DNA of 64,000 nucleotides from Dendrolimus kikuchii (Eukaryota; Arthropoda; Insecta; Lepidoptera; Lasiocampidae), in assembly GCA_019925095.2 (NCBI GenBank), contig CM034412.1, forward strand, positions 2,232,001 through 2,296,000, written 5' to 3'. Below are positions 10,160-21,572 of this stretch, piece after piece. A program made the position numbers and the translations under genes. Positions within the stretch are counted from its first letter, which is position 1, and each line of letters begins with the position of its first letter. The notes beneath the pieces were generated by a model. It was not told the DNA's origin and ran no database searches. It worked only from the letters and a program-made list of their open reading frames with translations.

Positions 10160-10235
10160 ACCAGGGACTAGGGCATTTGCCCATCTGGATGACAACCGCC
10201 ACTAGTCTAGAGTATGCTAACATAACCTTGAGGTT
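10160..10235 (+). mobile_element. Fam-A fragment, old
   Basis: GGGCATTTGCCCATCTGGAT and AGTCTAGAGTATGCTAACAT resemble the family centre. Confidence 0.55.
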
Positions 10236-10351
10236 TGTTACTGTTTGTTTGTACAAGTTACGCTTGTGTTATAGGAACACAATGGATCACGCTGGTGCCG
10301 ATCCCAGACATCCAGACCATAGCAAATAAAGGGAAGTTCATTTTACCATAT

Positions 10352-10805
10352 TGTTACGACCTAGACGCCGGCAAAGGAAAATTCACATCTGCATACCTGT
10401 AGAAACATATTTTATTACCTTTCGGCATTTGGACTTCTGTTGTTTACTTTGTGTTTAAAATTTGTGATTAGAAAATAGCCCATTGTGTATTGTAATCTTT
10501 TATGGCAGTCATTAGCCAGGTGTCGGATTTAAAGTACAAACTGATTCTAGGAAATTCGGTCCACGCGGCCGGGCAGACATATTGCATCTGTGCAGTATAA
10601 AGCAATGCCTCGATTGAGGGACGAGGCAGTCGAGTGATAATCACAAGCGAAGCAAGACTTGTCAACATTCGGTAATCTATTTAGTGACGGACTTTGCGAG
10701 TGTTATTGAATTACCTTCTTCTGCATTACGTTTGAACTTGTTGTGTAGTTCTAATAAACTCTAATAATTCCAATGGCATTTTAATTCAAGTCCTGCAACT
10801 CTGCA
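10352..10805 (+). mobile_element. Solo LTR, family LTR-A
   Basis: Begins TGTTACGACC after CATAT and runs through GTATAAAGCAATG and GTGACGGACTTTGCGAG to a decayed right end near TCCTGCAACTCTGCA. No internal sequence is adjacent. Confidence 0.75.
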
Positions 10806-11039
10806 AACCTGTTTTCCAGGGAGCTAAGCCGGCAGACCCTTAACACGCACTTGGCCAATTTTATCAGTATGAAATATAGATGTACTTATACCTATATAAT
10901 ACGTCCCTCTTTTCTAAGCATCTCATCGTCCATTACGTGACGGATCTCATAATCAAGGGATTTGTGAAGCATCCGAAATTGTTTTAATGGAAATTTTAAA
11001 TGCGCTGAATTTACACTCTGTCATCTATAATTTTGACTG

Positions 11040-11310
11040 TCTTTGTGGTCTAAGTGCTGACCTGATTGATAAGAATACAGCGGGTTTGATTGTAGCGAGA
11101 ATACATTTAATTTGTCGAAAAATTATAATGGCTAATCCCTGAAACGGCTGCATCGATTTTGAAGGGACTTTCACTGGCAGATAGATATGAATGCTGGTGT
11201 TAAGATAATAGATAAGATAATAGATAGATAATAAGAAGTAATTTAGGTAACTTTTGTTTAGAGTACCGCGAAAAAATATTCCACGCGGACGAAGTCGCAG
11301 GTACATCTAG
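11040..11310 (+). mobile_element. Helitron-like 3' part
   Basis: Ends CGGACGAAGTCGCAGGTACATCTAG followed by T. A second element begins 7 bp later. Confidence 0.55.
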
Positions 11311-11317
11311 TAGAGTA

Positions 11318-11696
11318 TCTTATACTAATATATAAAGCTGAAGAGTTTGTTTGTTTGAAAGCGCTAATCTCAGGAAATACTGGTCCGATTTGAAAAAAGG
11401 GAAGGTTTAAAAGGTGAGTAAATATGAAACAAATGCTTGGAATATAGTAAAAACAACAATTTCGTTTTCATTTAGAAACTATTCCTACCTGTCAAACATT
11501 TGATGTTCGTCCCGTCGTTTAGAAATTAATTAAATTTAAAAGTCGATCAGAAATCAAATTAAATTTAAAAGTGAAGTTTTATTTTTCATTTTTTTGGTTT
11601 TGAATGTCAAACGTTTGACGTTCGTCCCGTCGTTCAGAAATCAACGTTTTTTATTTATTGATTCTGAGGCGGTACTACGTTTGCCGGGTCAGCTAG
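11318..11696 (+). mobile_element. Chimeric Helitron-like element
   Basis: A|TCTTATACTAATATATAAAGC at the start, ...GCCGGGTCAGCTAG|T at the end. The 5' ~80 bp match the family at 46881; the rest matches the family at 49210. Confidence 0.65.
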
Positions 11697-12064
11697 TTAT
11701 AGATAATATGTCAAGTGCAGAGTTATTCCATATACAGGCCGTTCCATTTTTAGCTCACAACGCCCAAAATGTTCAGTTAGCCGTTCCACAAGGCGACCGC
11801 GGTCGTTGTGGTCGTGGCGAAAACGTCACTAACGACGTCATCATTTTCGATCACACAACGCTCACCGCGACTCATGTCAATAGGTGGGTCGAATAGCCGT
11901 TCCACTTGGGTTTATGATTGTTACGCCAAGAAGCAAGTGGAACGGGAAAACTCACGGTCGTGAACGTGGTCGTTATGAGTCCCTAATGGAACGTAGCCAT
12001 AGAATACAATGTCAAAAATGTAAAAAATGAAATATTATAATAATAAAGTTTGTCAAAGGATATA
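11697..12064. other. Unassigned block with repeated GTTCCAC motifs
   Basis: CCGTTCCAC occurs near 11735, 11783 and 11897, and CAAGTGGAACGG near 11935. GC-rich with CGTCACTAACGACGTCATCA. No ORF family. Confidence 0.4.
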
Positions 12065-12313
12065 TGGACCTACTTATGCAAAATGGAAGCAACCCACATA
12101 CTGACAGTTTTGAGAAAAAGCCGTTTTTATTAAAATTTTGCGTACAAAAAAATATGTCTATATTTTGGAAAAAACATTTAGAATATTGTATATTATATTT
12201 TCTCGTTATGATTTTTATTGAGTCGATAGAAGGTGCATTTTGAAAGTCTTCTGCATCCTTAACTCAATTTGGGCATGATTGTGGATTGGTTCTGTTTTGC
12301 ATAAGTAGGTCCA
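12065..12313. mobile_element. MITE with 19-bp perfect TIR and TA target
   Basis: TGGACCTACTTATGCAAAA at the left is repeated inverted at the right end. TA flanks both sides (12063-12064, 12314-12315). 249 bp, no ORF. TA targets suit Tc1/mariner-type transposases. Confidence 0.85.
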
Positions 12314-12702
12314 TATTACATATTGTAAAATTTAATTTAGTATTGGTCATCAAGAAAATTATTAACGTAATAGCATTTTTCGAATAATATCTTTCTTCTA
12401 ATATCACGATCTCACCCTTGCAATATGTATTCTAAACAAAGATATCATCCATAATGCGGAGTCCACACAGATACAGGGCACATTCATCAAGATGTGCCTC
12501 TCATTGGGTCAACGATATATCATTTCTGCTGATCTCGCACCCAATTTATGGACTTTGCGCAAACCGTGACGTACGCGCTGTCTTAATAAAGGATAATAAA
12601 CGTAGTGGCTCATGACAAGTGCTGCCAGGCTTATCGTATTATGAACGCAATAATAATTATTAAAGGTCGATCCTCTCTGGCAATTAGTGATGGCACATTT
12701 CA
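12314..12702. other. Unassigned
   Basis: A 64-codon minus frame (LRQRVRHGLRKVHKLG) has a retroelement-like feel but no firm motif. Confidence 0.35.
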
Positions 12703-13014
12703 CTTTTTTTTGTTGCAGGAGATCAGCAGACAGGCAGACGGCCCACTTGATGGAAAGCGGTTACCATCGCCTATGGACATTTGCAGCACCAAAGTTGCTA
12801 CAAATGCGCTGCTGCTCTCTTAAGGGAGACTGGAACCTGGTCACTAACGCCGGAACACAACTCAAGGTTGTTATCGCGGCATACTTTAGACCAGGGGTGG
12901 TAGCTATACATTCGGGCAAATGCCCTACCACCTGGCTGTGGGTTGTTAAGTCGGCTCTTATGACAGGCCACCCAGCCGCAGAAAATTGTATTATTTCTCC
13001 GTTCCTGCACGGAT
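12703..13014 (-). mobile_element. Fam-A retroposon, full length
   Basis: From TTTTTTTGTTGCAGGAG to CTGCACGGATAA. Confidence 0.88.
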
Positions 13015-13049
13015 AAGATAACTAATAACATAAATATGTGAATAAAAAA

Positions 13050-13355
13050 AAATACTCCAAATTGCTGTCGGCGGGGAGCGTGCCCAAAATTTGATTTCTG
13101 AACGACTTTTAAATTTAATTGATTTCTAAACGACGGGACGAACATCGAATGTTTGACAGGTAGGAATAGTTTCTACGGGTAAGCGACATTGTTGGTTTTA
13201 CTATATTCCAAGCATTTTTTTTTCATATTTACTCACCTTTTAAACCTTCCCTGGACTTCCACAAATAATTCAAATCCAAAATTAGCCAAATCAGTCTAGC
13301 CGTTCTCGAGTTTTAGCGAGACTAACGAACAGCAATTGATTTTTATATATATAGA
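13050..13355 (-). mobile_element. Helitron-like element (family of 49210)
   Basis: Reverse complement opens TCTATATATATAAAAATCAA, with GGCTAGACTGATTTGGCTAA and TTTGACATTCGATG-type blocks. The 3' end is missing. Confidence 0.6.
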
Positions 13356-13400
13356 TAATTATCATGAAAGGATAATACGACACACGAGCAATATATTATA

Positions 13401-14239
13401 CATACATACATACATAACTTCACACCAGTTCCCTTGCGGGGTAGGCACGTACAACAGCGCCATTCAGGCTTATTCTTACACACCTCACTTGCTTCTTTGA
13501 CATTCATAGCTCTTGTCATGCACGCTCATCTGTACTTAAGCCTTCTGCTAGTACATGATCAATTTGATCATGGAAGGTGTACCGTGGCCCTCCACGACTT
13601 CTGCATCCATCCATTTTTGCATTGTATATCTGTTTGGTCATTCTTTCATCATGCATTCTTTCCACATGTCCGAACCACCAGAGCATTCCTTTCCTTACCT
13701 TCACCCCGACACTCTCTTTCAGACCAACTCTCTTTCTTACTTCGGTATTACGAACGCGGTCCGTGAGCGTCACCCCGCAGATTTGGCGCAGTGCTCGCAT
13801 CTCGACCGCGTTTACTCTACTTTCATGCTCTATCTTCCATATCCAACTCTCGCTTCCATACGTGAGCGTAGGTACCAGCACCGCGTTGTGTATGGCAAGC
13901 TGGGCCTTCTGGCTGAGGTTCTTAGCGCCTAGAAGTTTACCTAACGCTCCATTCACACTATTCCCCAAATTCACTCTTCTTTCTATATCAGCGGTGTACC
14001 TTCCATCCCTGCTAAAAGCACATCCAAGATATACAAACTCATTCACTTGCTCCAGCATAACATCATCGATCATTACCCTTGCATTCGTTCTGGTTTCTTC
14101 TCTTTCAAACACCATAACCTTTGTTTTCTTCGCATTCAAATGTAAGCCTCTCGCCTGAGAGTCATCTTTCATCATTGTGACTAGTGTTTGCAGTTCTGAT
14201 GGCGATTCGGCTAAAAGCACGGCATCATCCGCATAAAGC
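13401..14239 (-). mobile_element. RTE-1 non-LTR retrotransposon, longest copy (RT motif C to 3' tail)
   Basis: Minus-strand copy with a CATA-repeat at 13401 (the TATG tail) and an imperfect 11-bp duplication, AAT(A/G)TATTATA, at 13390-13400 and 14240-14250. It holds the end of the reverse-transcriptase domain and the RTE-type C-terminal region. At least nine shorter copies of the same family lie in the window. Confidence 0.85.
13516..14239 (-). pseudogene. RTE-clade reverse transcriptase, C-terminal part
   Basis: The frame opens with YADDAVLLAES, the catalytic Asp pair of RT motif C, then LHLNAKKTKVMVF (motif D region), VNEFVYLGCAFS, and the clade's C-terminal domain (GSESWIWK, MRALRQICGVTLTDRVRN, KVRKGMLWWFGHVERM, HDERMTKQIYNAKMDG). 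The palm motifs A and B and the APE endonuclease are gone through 5' truncation. A small deletion after HVLAEG replaces the usual GDVRSLKNRRACM segment and brings a stop. Upstream residues in the same frame are flanking DNA. Confidence 0.88.
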
Positions 14240-14475
14240 AATGTATTATAAGATTCTAAATTAGTTGTATAAAGAACGTACTTCATATATGACTTCAGAC
14301 GCTCTTACACAAGGCTAATTCTTTATTTCATCACGTTTCATTCCATGTTACATAATGCGATCCGTGAACTTTAGCTTAGCATTAAGTCGAGTCTATGAGC
14401 ATACTTGCTCGCATTCCGTGTTTTATTATTACGAGCATAAGGCATAGACGACAGGCGGAATCATAAGAAGCAACG

Positions 14476-14786
14476 ATTTTTTATTGCAGGAGTTCACCAG
14501 ACAGGCAGACGGCCTACTTGATGGAAAGCGGTTACTATCGCCTGTGGACATTTCCAACATCAAAGGTGCTACAAATGCGCTGCTGCTCTCTTAAGGGAGA
14601 CTGGAACCTGGTCGCTAATGCCGGAACACAACACAATGTTGTTATGGCGGCATACTCTAGACCAGGGGCGGTCGCCATTCATTCGAGCAAATACCCTACC
14701 ACCTGGCGGTGGGCTGTTTTGTCGCCTCGACAGGCCGCCCGGCCGCAGGAAATTGTATTCTTTCTCCGTTCCTGCACGGATGAAAA
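14476..14786 (-). mobile_element. Fam-A retroposon, full length
   Basis: From TTTTTTATTGCAGGAG to CTGCACGGATGAAA. About 5 bp are missing in the GTCGCCTCTTACGAC block. Confidence 0.87.
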
Positions 14787-14859
14787 ATGGTTGCACAAGG
14801 GATGAAAGATACCTACTCAGGTAGAAAATGTAGTAATAGTTCGTGTGCCAAAAGTCGAT

Positions 14860-15175
14860 ATCCTTAACTTAAAATCTGCGCCACTTTTTACCCCGGGAAT
14901 ACCGGTGGAATTTTTCTGGGAATGATTTAAAATGGCTGGATTAAAAAATAAATTAGAATTTGAATTTGATTTTTTCACTGATCGATAACAAATTTTAAAT
15001 AACAAAATCTGTGATATCTTTTATCCCGGGAGTGGTTTGTAATTAATTGTTCAGATGCATAAAAATTTGTTTATTCCGACAGTTTTCACTGAAACAATAG
15101 CTGCGGTACTTTGTGTTCCGGGAATCTCTTTGGAATTTCAAGTTAAGCGTGGACGAAGTCGCGGGAATATCCTAG
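14860..15175 (+). mobile_element. Helitron-like 3' part
   Basis: Ends GGACGAAGTCGCGGGAATATCCTAG|T. The left boundary is uncertain. Confidence 0.5.
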
Positions 15176-15329
15176 TTCTAAACACAATTGAATCTCTGTA
15201 GCTTCCAAAATGCTTCCAACGAAAATTGATTCCAAACAAATTAGCTGATTTAGCTGTATTTAGGCAAATGGATGGTCTTAGCGATGCAAAGAAACAGGAA
15301 TATTATTTAATATATATTTTAAATAAATG

Positions 15330-15670
15330 TCGGAGACGGGCGGCAGAGGACGCGCGTAGGACAACAGAGGGAGTTGAGCAGGGGGACCTAGATCTTCGGC
15401 TAAAAATGGTGAGGCCAGCCCGCAAAGGGGCCGGCCGTCGTCCGTCCGAGCTGGTGATGAATGCGCGAGCAAGCGCACAGCCCGGATGATGGACGCTCGG
15501 GATCGGACAAGGGTTTTAGTGGGTATCCCTAACCGCGGCATGGCAATAGCATCTCACACGTGGGGTGCTAGTGCCACTCCGACCTGGCGAATCCCACACA
15601 CGGGCTGCGACCTTTCCCCTCGCGCGGCTCACGGTCTTCAAACGGATTTCCCCTGTATAAAAAAAAACGC
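15330..15670 (+). mobile_element. Possible R1-like 3' terminus (GC-rich, A-tailed)
   Basis: This block is GC-richer than its surroundings, holds GGTTTTAGTGGGTAT (compare GGTTTTAGTGGGGTGCC in the R1 copy at 2860) and ends in nine A residues. An 87-codon frame (15226-15489) runs through it (RRRAAEDARRTTEGVEQG), but its start lies outside the block. No TSD was found. Confidence 0.4.
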
Positions 15671-16009
15671 CTAACAGTCCTCGTTCCGCGTCGCGCCGTG
15701 ACATATGTGTTTAGTTGCCTACAAACGTCCGCTGCCGCTTCTTTTCGGTGAAATATATTCTCCTTGTTCTATTTGCTGGAGTTACAGGTGCAATTTACGC
15801 ACACACTGAAGACATACCAGTACTCAAGTATAAAATCGCTCTTCTCTTATGAATTAAGCCCTGGTCTTGTGAAATAAAAGAGAGGATGCGTTCTCCACGT
15901 GCTTTGCGTTAAACGACCTCCAATATTACACACTCTGTGACTTCTTGAAGTCGGTTGCTTTTTGAGCTACATGGTTTGATTCCCGGTCCAGACATAGTTA
16001 AATTTAAAA
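15671..16009. other. Unassigned
   Basis: Nothing recognised between the possible R1-like end and Fam-A. Confidence 0.4.
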
Positions 16010-16303
16010 AAAAGGAGTTCAGCAGATAGGCAGACGGCCCACTTGATGGAAAGCGGTTACCATCGCCTATGGACATTTGCAACATCAAAGTTGCTGCTGG
16101 TCTCTTAAAGAAGACTGGAACCTGGTCACTAATGCCGAAATACAACTCTAGGTTGTTATGGCGACATACTCTAGACCAAGGGTGGTAACCATCCAGTTGG
16201 GCAAATGCCCTACCACCTGGCTGTGGGTTGTTTTGTCGCCTCTTACGACGGGCCGCCCCAACGCAGGAAATTGTATTCTTTCTCCATCCCTGCACGGATA
16301 AAA
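16010..16303 (-). mobile_element. Fam-A retroposon
   Basis: GGAGTTCAGCAGATAGGCAG to CTGCACGGATAAAA. A ~12-bp deletion lies in the CTACAAATGCGCTGC block. The usual T-run is replaced by AAAAAAA. Confidence 0.85.
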
Positions 16304-16460
16304 ATGTGTATAGTAAATGAAGTAATCATGTACTATATAAAAATAAATGCTTTTTAGTTTGTTTTGAATGAGTTTGCGAATATTTTTTAATTATTGGAGT
16401 AGAGCAGATAGTTGACTACCTTCGCTTTTGAATATTTGCAATAGGTATCTAAAATATTAA

Positions 16461-16842
16461 TGTTACGACCGACAAAGACCGATTCACACCTGCAGTTTAT
16501 TACCTTCCCGCATTTTGATTTCTTTTGTTTAATTTTGTGTTTAAAATTTGTAATTAGAGGGACGGCCCATTGTTGATTGTAATCTTTATGATGGTCGTCA
16601 GCTAGGTGTGATTCTTGGAAAATACAGTCCACGCGGTCGAGTATTGTGTCGAGACATATTGTATCGGTGCAGTATAAAGCAATGGCCCAATGGAGAGATG
16701 GGCAGTCAAGCGATAATCGCAAGCGAGACCAGACGTGTGTACATTCGATAATCTATATAGTGACGGACTTTGCGCGTGTTATTGAACCGTGCATTACGGT
16801 TGTACTGGTTGTGTCCAGTTATATTTGTACCTGTGTTTAACA
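16461..16842 (+). mobile_element. LTR-A copy with 3' deletion
   Basis: TGTTACGACCGACAAAG at the start and GTATAAAGCAATGG within identify the family. The last ~90 bp are missing: the sequence jumps from CCTGTGTT to TAACAAT. A Fam-A fragment abuts directly. Confidence 0.75.
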
Positions 16843-16995
16843 ATGTGCTGCCGGGCTAAAAGTGGGACTGGAACCTGGCCACTAATGTCGGAACACAAGT
16901 CAAGGTTGTTATGGCGGCATACTCCAGACCAGGGAGGGTGGTTGCCATCCAAGCGGGTGGCCCTACCTCCTGGCTGTAGGCTGTTTTACTCAGAA
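16843..16995 (-). mobile_element. Fam-A central fragment
   Basis: GTGGGACTGGAACCTGGCCA to CTGGCTGTAGGCTGTTTT. Abuts the broken LTR-A end. Confidence 0.72.
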
Positions 16996-17035
16996 ATTAC
17001 TATTCTAATTCACATTAACACAAAGACAAGATAAT

Positions 17036-17130
17036 AACAGCTCATAAACGATCCACTGCTGAGCTCGGGCCTCCCATCATAGGAGGGAGCGACAGCTGTC
17101 CTGCAAGTCGTTGCCCTGCAAAAATATAAA
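17036..17130 (-). mobile_element. SINE-2 3' fragment
   Basis: CCACTGCTGAGCTCGGGCCT matches the 3' body of 4206-4488. Confidence 0.65.
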
Positions 17131-17278
17131 AGTGCTGCAGTGACAACTCGCACTTCAAGACAATGATGATAACTGTAATGGAGTACAGTATATAACATAA
17201 ACATAAAAAATAACAAAAAGATAACAAACTTAGGTGTCGTTCACGACTAGTATACGATAGACCAGTATACGATCGTGT

Positions 17279-17340
17279 TGTGTTGTGTGTGTGTAAATCT
17301 TGTTGTGTTGTGTATATGTGCCTGTGTGTAAATCGTGTTT

Positions 17341-17386
<46 letters not shown>

Positions 17387-17400
17387 TGTTTGTGTGTATG
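17279..17400. repeat. GT microsatellite
   Basis: Degenerate TGTGTTGTG units, then about 18 uninterrupted GT. Confidence 0.95.
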
Positions 17401-17423
17401 TGTTCGTACATTAGAATGTAGGA

Positions 17424-17744
17424 ACCGTGCGGGAACGGAGAAAGAGTACAATTTCCTGCGGCCGGGCGGCCTTTCGTAAGAGGCGACAAAGCAACCCACA
17501 GCCAGGTGGTAGGGCATTTGTCCGACTGGATGGCTACCACCCTTGGCCTTTAGGAAGTGTGTCACCATAACAATCTTGAGTGGTGTTCCAGCATTAGTGA
17601 CCAGGTTCCAGTCTCCCTTAAGAAAGCAGCAGCGCATTTGTACCACCTTTGGTGTTGCAAATGTCCATATGCGATGGTAACCGCATTCCATTAAGTGGGC
17701 CGTCTGCCTGTCTGCCGAACTCCTGCAATAAAATAAATAAATAT
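17424..17744 (+). mobile_element. Fam-A retroposon, full length
   Basis: GGAACGGAGAAAGAGTACAA to CTCCTGCAATAAAATAAAT. It follows the GT microsatellite. Confidence 0.87.
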
Positions 17745-17803
17745 GTAGGGGCTAATTATAATTTCACAAACAAGATGAAAATATAACTCTGTTACAAATA
17801 TAA

Positions 17804-18121
17804 CTAGCGCTTCCAGCAGACGTTGTCCTGTCCTGAAAAAATAAAAATCTTGAACCCGATTCCAGCGCCACCTACCGGGTCTTATTGTGAATCTAAACCA
17901 TCGCCGGACCCACTCATACACTTTTTTTTAAACCTTAGTTTACATTATTGAAGTTTAAGCAGGGTTCCTTAATTTTTTCTAGCAATAAATATATCCTAAT
18001 CTGGGATAATGTGGTATTATAATGGTGAAAGAATTTATGAAATCGGTCCAGTAGTTTTTGAGTTTATTCGTTACACACATACAAAAATACGAATCTTTCC
18101 TCTTTATAATATTAGTGTAGA
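17804..18121 (-). mobile_element. Helitron-like element
   Basis: Plus strand reads A|CTAGCGCTTCCAGCAGACG on the left and ATATTAGTGTAGA|T on the right. The 17840-17925 block is one unit of the ~95-bp sequence amplified at 25775-26530. Confidence 0.68.
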
Positions 18122-18424
18122 TTTGTAAATACTTTAAAACAGACGAAATAACATAAATAATTGTACATCAATGTTAATAAAAACTTTTATTTCAACGTAA
18201 AATAATTACGAAGGGCCGACGTGAGAGTTAAATGAACGCGCGTGCGGAATTACCCGAAACTAGGGTAATTATCTAAAAACTGGGGAATTAAGTAATCACA
18301 TTGCGCACGTTCGCTGATATATAACTTTTTGTTTATTACATTTGTGTACGATTCATACATTAAATAGGGCTTTTAAAAGATACATACTTTTACATCTTGA
18401 AGTCGGTGCGAAGTAAAACATGAA
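18122..18424. other. Unassigned, with a GAAGTCGGTGCGAAGTAAAA motif at its end
   Basis: The motif at 18397 recurs at 35263 next to Fam-J and, inverted, at 27437-27456. Otherwise unrecognised. Confidence 0.4.
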
Positions 18425-18635
18425 TCTATACTATAATATAATAATATTATAAAGAGGTAAAGTTTGTCAGTTTGTGACGTTGTAGGGGGTAATCTCTGGA
18501 TCTACTAAATCGATCTTAAAAATTCTTTTACTGTTCGAATGCTACGTTAACAGGGAGTGTCATAGGCTATATAACATGACGCTATATATCACGGGAGCGG
18601 GACAGAGCGCGGGTGAAACCGAGCCGGGCCGCTAG
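18425..18635 (+). mobile_element. Helitron-like element, 211 bp
   Basis: A|TCTATACTATAATATAATAA to GAGCCGGGCCGCTAG|T. Confidence 0.68.
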
Positions 18636-18860
18636 TATTATAATACTATATTTTCACTGTGTTGTTGTTTTAGCAATGTATGAAGTAATTTTAATTTAAG
18701 ATATCTATAATATTGTATGTATGTAACTTGTTACAATTTTTTTATTTTTGATTTATGAAATTATACTGAAGATGTAGTGAATCAAAACGCAAAAAGAATT
18801 ATCAAAAATCAGTTCAGAAATAATAAAAAAAAAACGCGTGCGTCTCGGTACGCCCGACAG

Positions 18861-18982
18861 AAGTGATAACTTAGCCTGCCTATAGCTGCCGTATGCGTGA
18901 GAGAAAGGGAAGCCAGACAGACTGGCGCCGTAACGCGTTACGCAACGAAGCGGTTTACCCTCCCATAAGAAGTTATCACTTC
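18861..18982. mobile_element. Small inverted-repeat element (Fam-J)
   Basis: GAAGTGATAACTT ... AAGTTATCACTTC, 122 bp. The similarity to the second copy extends left to CGTGCGTCTCGG. Confidence 0.65.
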
Positions 18983-19017
18983 AAACTTTAAAAAAGAAAA
19001 AATAAATACATATATAA

Positions 19018-19062
19018 TTACACGACGAATTGAAACCGGCTTCTTTTTTGAAATCGGTTAAA
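19018..19062. repeat. Dispersed repeat K
   Basis: ACACGACGAATTGAAACC, then a T-rich stretch, then GAAATCGGTTAAAAA. Confidence 0.55.
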
Positions 19063-19267
19063 AAGTGCCTCAGTCGACTCAAGTGCTAAGTAGCCTATGC
19101 TCAAAATTAATCAATCAACTCTACGACTGTGGGAGTGAAGTAATAAACCCGTTTTGAACGCAATATGCGTCTTAACTGCTCATTCCAACTTATTAACTCA
19201 TTTACTACATATATATTATTCAACCCACTATCATTCATAAGGATTGTTTATTATTTAATGCTGAATT

Positions 19268-19588
19268 TTTTTATTTTTTTATTGCAGGAGTTCATCAGAC
19301 AGGCAGACGGCCCACTTGGTGGAAAGCGGTTACCATCGCCTATGGACATTTGCAACACCACAGGTGCTACAAATGCGCTGCTGCTCTCTTAAAGGAGACT
19401 GGAACCTCGTCATTAATGCCGGAACACAACACAAGGTTTTTATGGCGGCATACTCTAGACCAGGGGTGGTCGCCATCTAGTCGAGCAAATACTCTACCAC
19501 CTGGCTGTGGGTTATTTAGTCGCCTCTTACGACAGGCCGCCGGGCCGCAGGAAATTGTATTCTTTCTCCGTTCCTGCACGGATAAAAA
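19268..19588 (-). mobile_element. Fam-A retroposon, full length
   Basis: TTTTTTATTGCAGGAGTTCA to CTGCACGGATAAAAAC. Confidence 0.88.
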
Positions 19589-20147
19589 CGGATTTTCTTT
19601 TATGACTTAAATATTTTATTGTTTTTGTATACATTTGAGTAAGGGCAAGTGTTGGAGAAATATAACATGTGGTAGTAATCAAATGCATAAAAAAAGATTA
19701 TATAATTTTAGATTGGTCACACTGTTTTCTTCTACTTATTAAAAAAATGTCGGTTATAAAATAATGGTTTTGAGTCATGGTAACCCTATCTCTTGTTTAT
19801 GCTTCAATACATTTCCTTCATGCATGCATATTTCCTTCTCTTTTGTATACTGGTATGTATGTATATCTATCTCTGTCCCCCTAAAACTAAGGTCTATTTT
19901 ACGAAGATGCCGCCATTATGTGTCGTCGGATTTCGTTTGCGGTGTTAAAAAAATAGACATGTAAGAAATAATGTATTTTTGGAAGTGCAGTGAGTTTGTG
20001 AATTTATGTTAAATTGTTTATTATATGATTGATTAAGCTGGTTTCAAGATATGTGCAAGATATATACTTCTGAAGCCAAAGGCGGATATAGTATTTGGGT
20101 ATGAGTTTTGGGTAGGCCTATCTACTTTCTCTACTCATATACTGTTA
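19589..20147. other. Unassigned
   Basis: No repeat or gene recognised. Confidence 0.4.
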
Positions 20148-20345
20148 CTAGCTGTGCCCGCGACATCGTCCGCGTGGAATTTGCTTTCAAAACCCTCCGA
20201 TTTTGAAACATTCTTCATTGGTGCTCCGCTCCTATTGATCTTAGCGTGATGATATATAGCCTATAGCCTTTCTCGATAAATGGGCTATCCAACACTGAAA
20301 GAATTTTTCAAATCAGACCAGTAGTTCCTGAGATTATTAGTATAT
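20148..20345 (-). mobile_element. Helitron-like element, 5' truncated
   Basis: CTAGCTGTGCCCGCGACATCG to CCAGTAGTTCCTGAGATTAT. Same family as 46881-47392. Confidence 0.62.
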
Positions 20346-20667
20346 TGGACTACAACACTAATACTTACATTTTAAATATCGCGATATCTTTTGAATTAAA
20401 CGTCCGAATTGAATAATTCAAAAAGTTCTAGAAAGGTATTGAATTCGTCTTGAATATGGAGTAATTTATTTTGATAAGGATGAATACCAAGGTACAAAAT
20501 AAAGAGTTTTCGAAGCGACGGTATTTTAATTATTTAAAAAATAAAAGAAAACACTTATTGTGAGATAACTACAATAGTTAGACATATGGTTACGTAATAT
20601 TTTTTATAGACAATTATATGTTCTGCAAAGTGGTAGTACATTGTTTTGTTCTATAATCAATAGTTTT
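20346..20667. other. Unassigned
   Basis: AT-rich, between two Helitron-like fragments. No feature seen. Confidence 0.4.
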
Positions 20668-20882
20668 CGCAGCGCACGCCTTGTAAGAATTTTTTCGGGT
20701 CATTTTTTACACCTTGGGTTACATTATTGCACTTTTAGTAAGGATCCCTAATTTTTTTGAAAATATAATATAGCCTATAGCCTTCTTCACTGAAAGAATT
20801 TTTCAAATCGCACCAGCGGTTCCTAAAATTAGCGCGTTTAAACAAACAAACAAACTCTTCAGCTTTATAATATTAGTATAGA
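20668..20882 (-). mobile_element. Helitron-like element, 3' truncated
   Basis: Ends AAACTCTTCAGCTTTATAAT, ATTAGTATAGA|T, the 5' terminus in reverse complement. Confidence 0.62.
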
Positions 20883-20994
20883 TAAAACATTCTTAGGCAA
20901 ACGAAGGGTCGTTTATACGTAAACAGCAATAATGCCAGACCATAAACGAATCACAGCTATAGCGAAGTAATATAAAGAAAAAAAATACTTTTTT

Positions 20995-21052
20995 TATGGA
21001 AGTATATATAGGTTTGCGTTTAACCACTGTCTCACCTGATGTTGAGTGTTAT
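20995..21052 (-). mobile_element. Jockey-like 3' UTR fragment
   Basis: GTTTAACCACTGTCTCACCT and TGATGTTGAGT match 38570-38600. Confidence 0.65.
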
Positions 21053-21191
21053 TAATTATAATGTATTCTATCTCATTCTCTCGCAGGCTTAGTGTTTAGA
21101 TTTATGTGTTTATCTCTTTTTAGTGTCGCTTTTCCGTTTCATCGAGTTTCAAATCATAGCATTGTAAAGAAGTTTCACTTCAAAAAAAATA

Positions 21192-21245
21192 ATTAAAAAC
21201 ATACACGACGAATTGAAACCTCCTCCTTCTTTGAAGTCGGTAAGA
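21192..21245. repeat. Dispersed repeat K
   Basis: ACATACACGACGAATTGAAA, CCTCCTCCTTCTTTGAAGTC, GGTAAG. Confidence 0.55.
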
Positions 21246-21572
21246 ATAAATACATTATAATGACATAAATCATTGTTTGTTACAGGTATGCTTACGGATT
21301 ATATGAAAACAGCAGTAAGGGTAACCGAACGGTGTGCTTGTTTTTTGGGTGGGTTTGGTGCCACCAAAGTGGGATCGCCTGTAGGAAATTAAATTTCTCC
21401 CAAACTTCCTTCAGACTTAACGTTTTAATGAGGACATTAATTACACTGTGTTGTAACTCAAGTTGTAATGGTTAAAATCAAACTGTTCTCTATGCTCGCG
21501 AGCGAGAAAACGTTCCGTAGAGGTTTTGTCATGTTGCTATGAAACAAAAACAAATAATTATCCGAAAACTTT
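21246..21572. other. Unassigned
   Basis: No feature recognised. Confidence 0.4.

Noticed and set aside
13577..14158. 193-codon plus-strand ORF
   Set aside because: It is the antisense shadow of the RTE-1 reverse-transcriptase frame on the minus strand.
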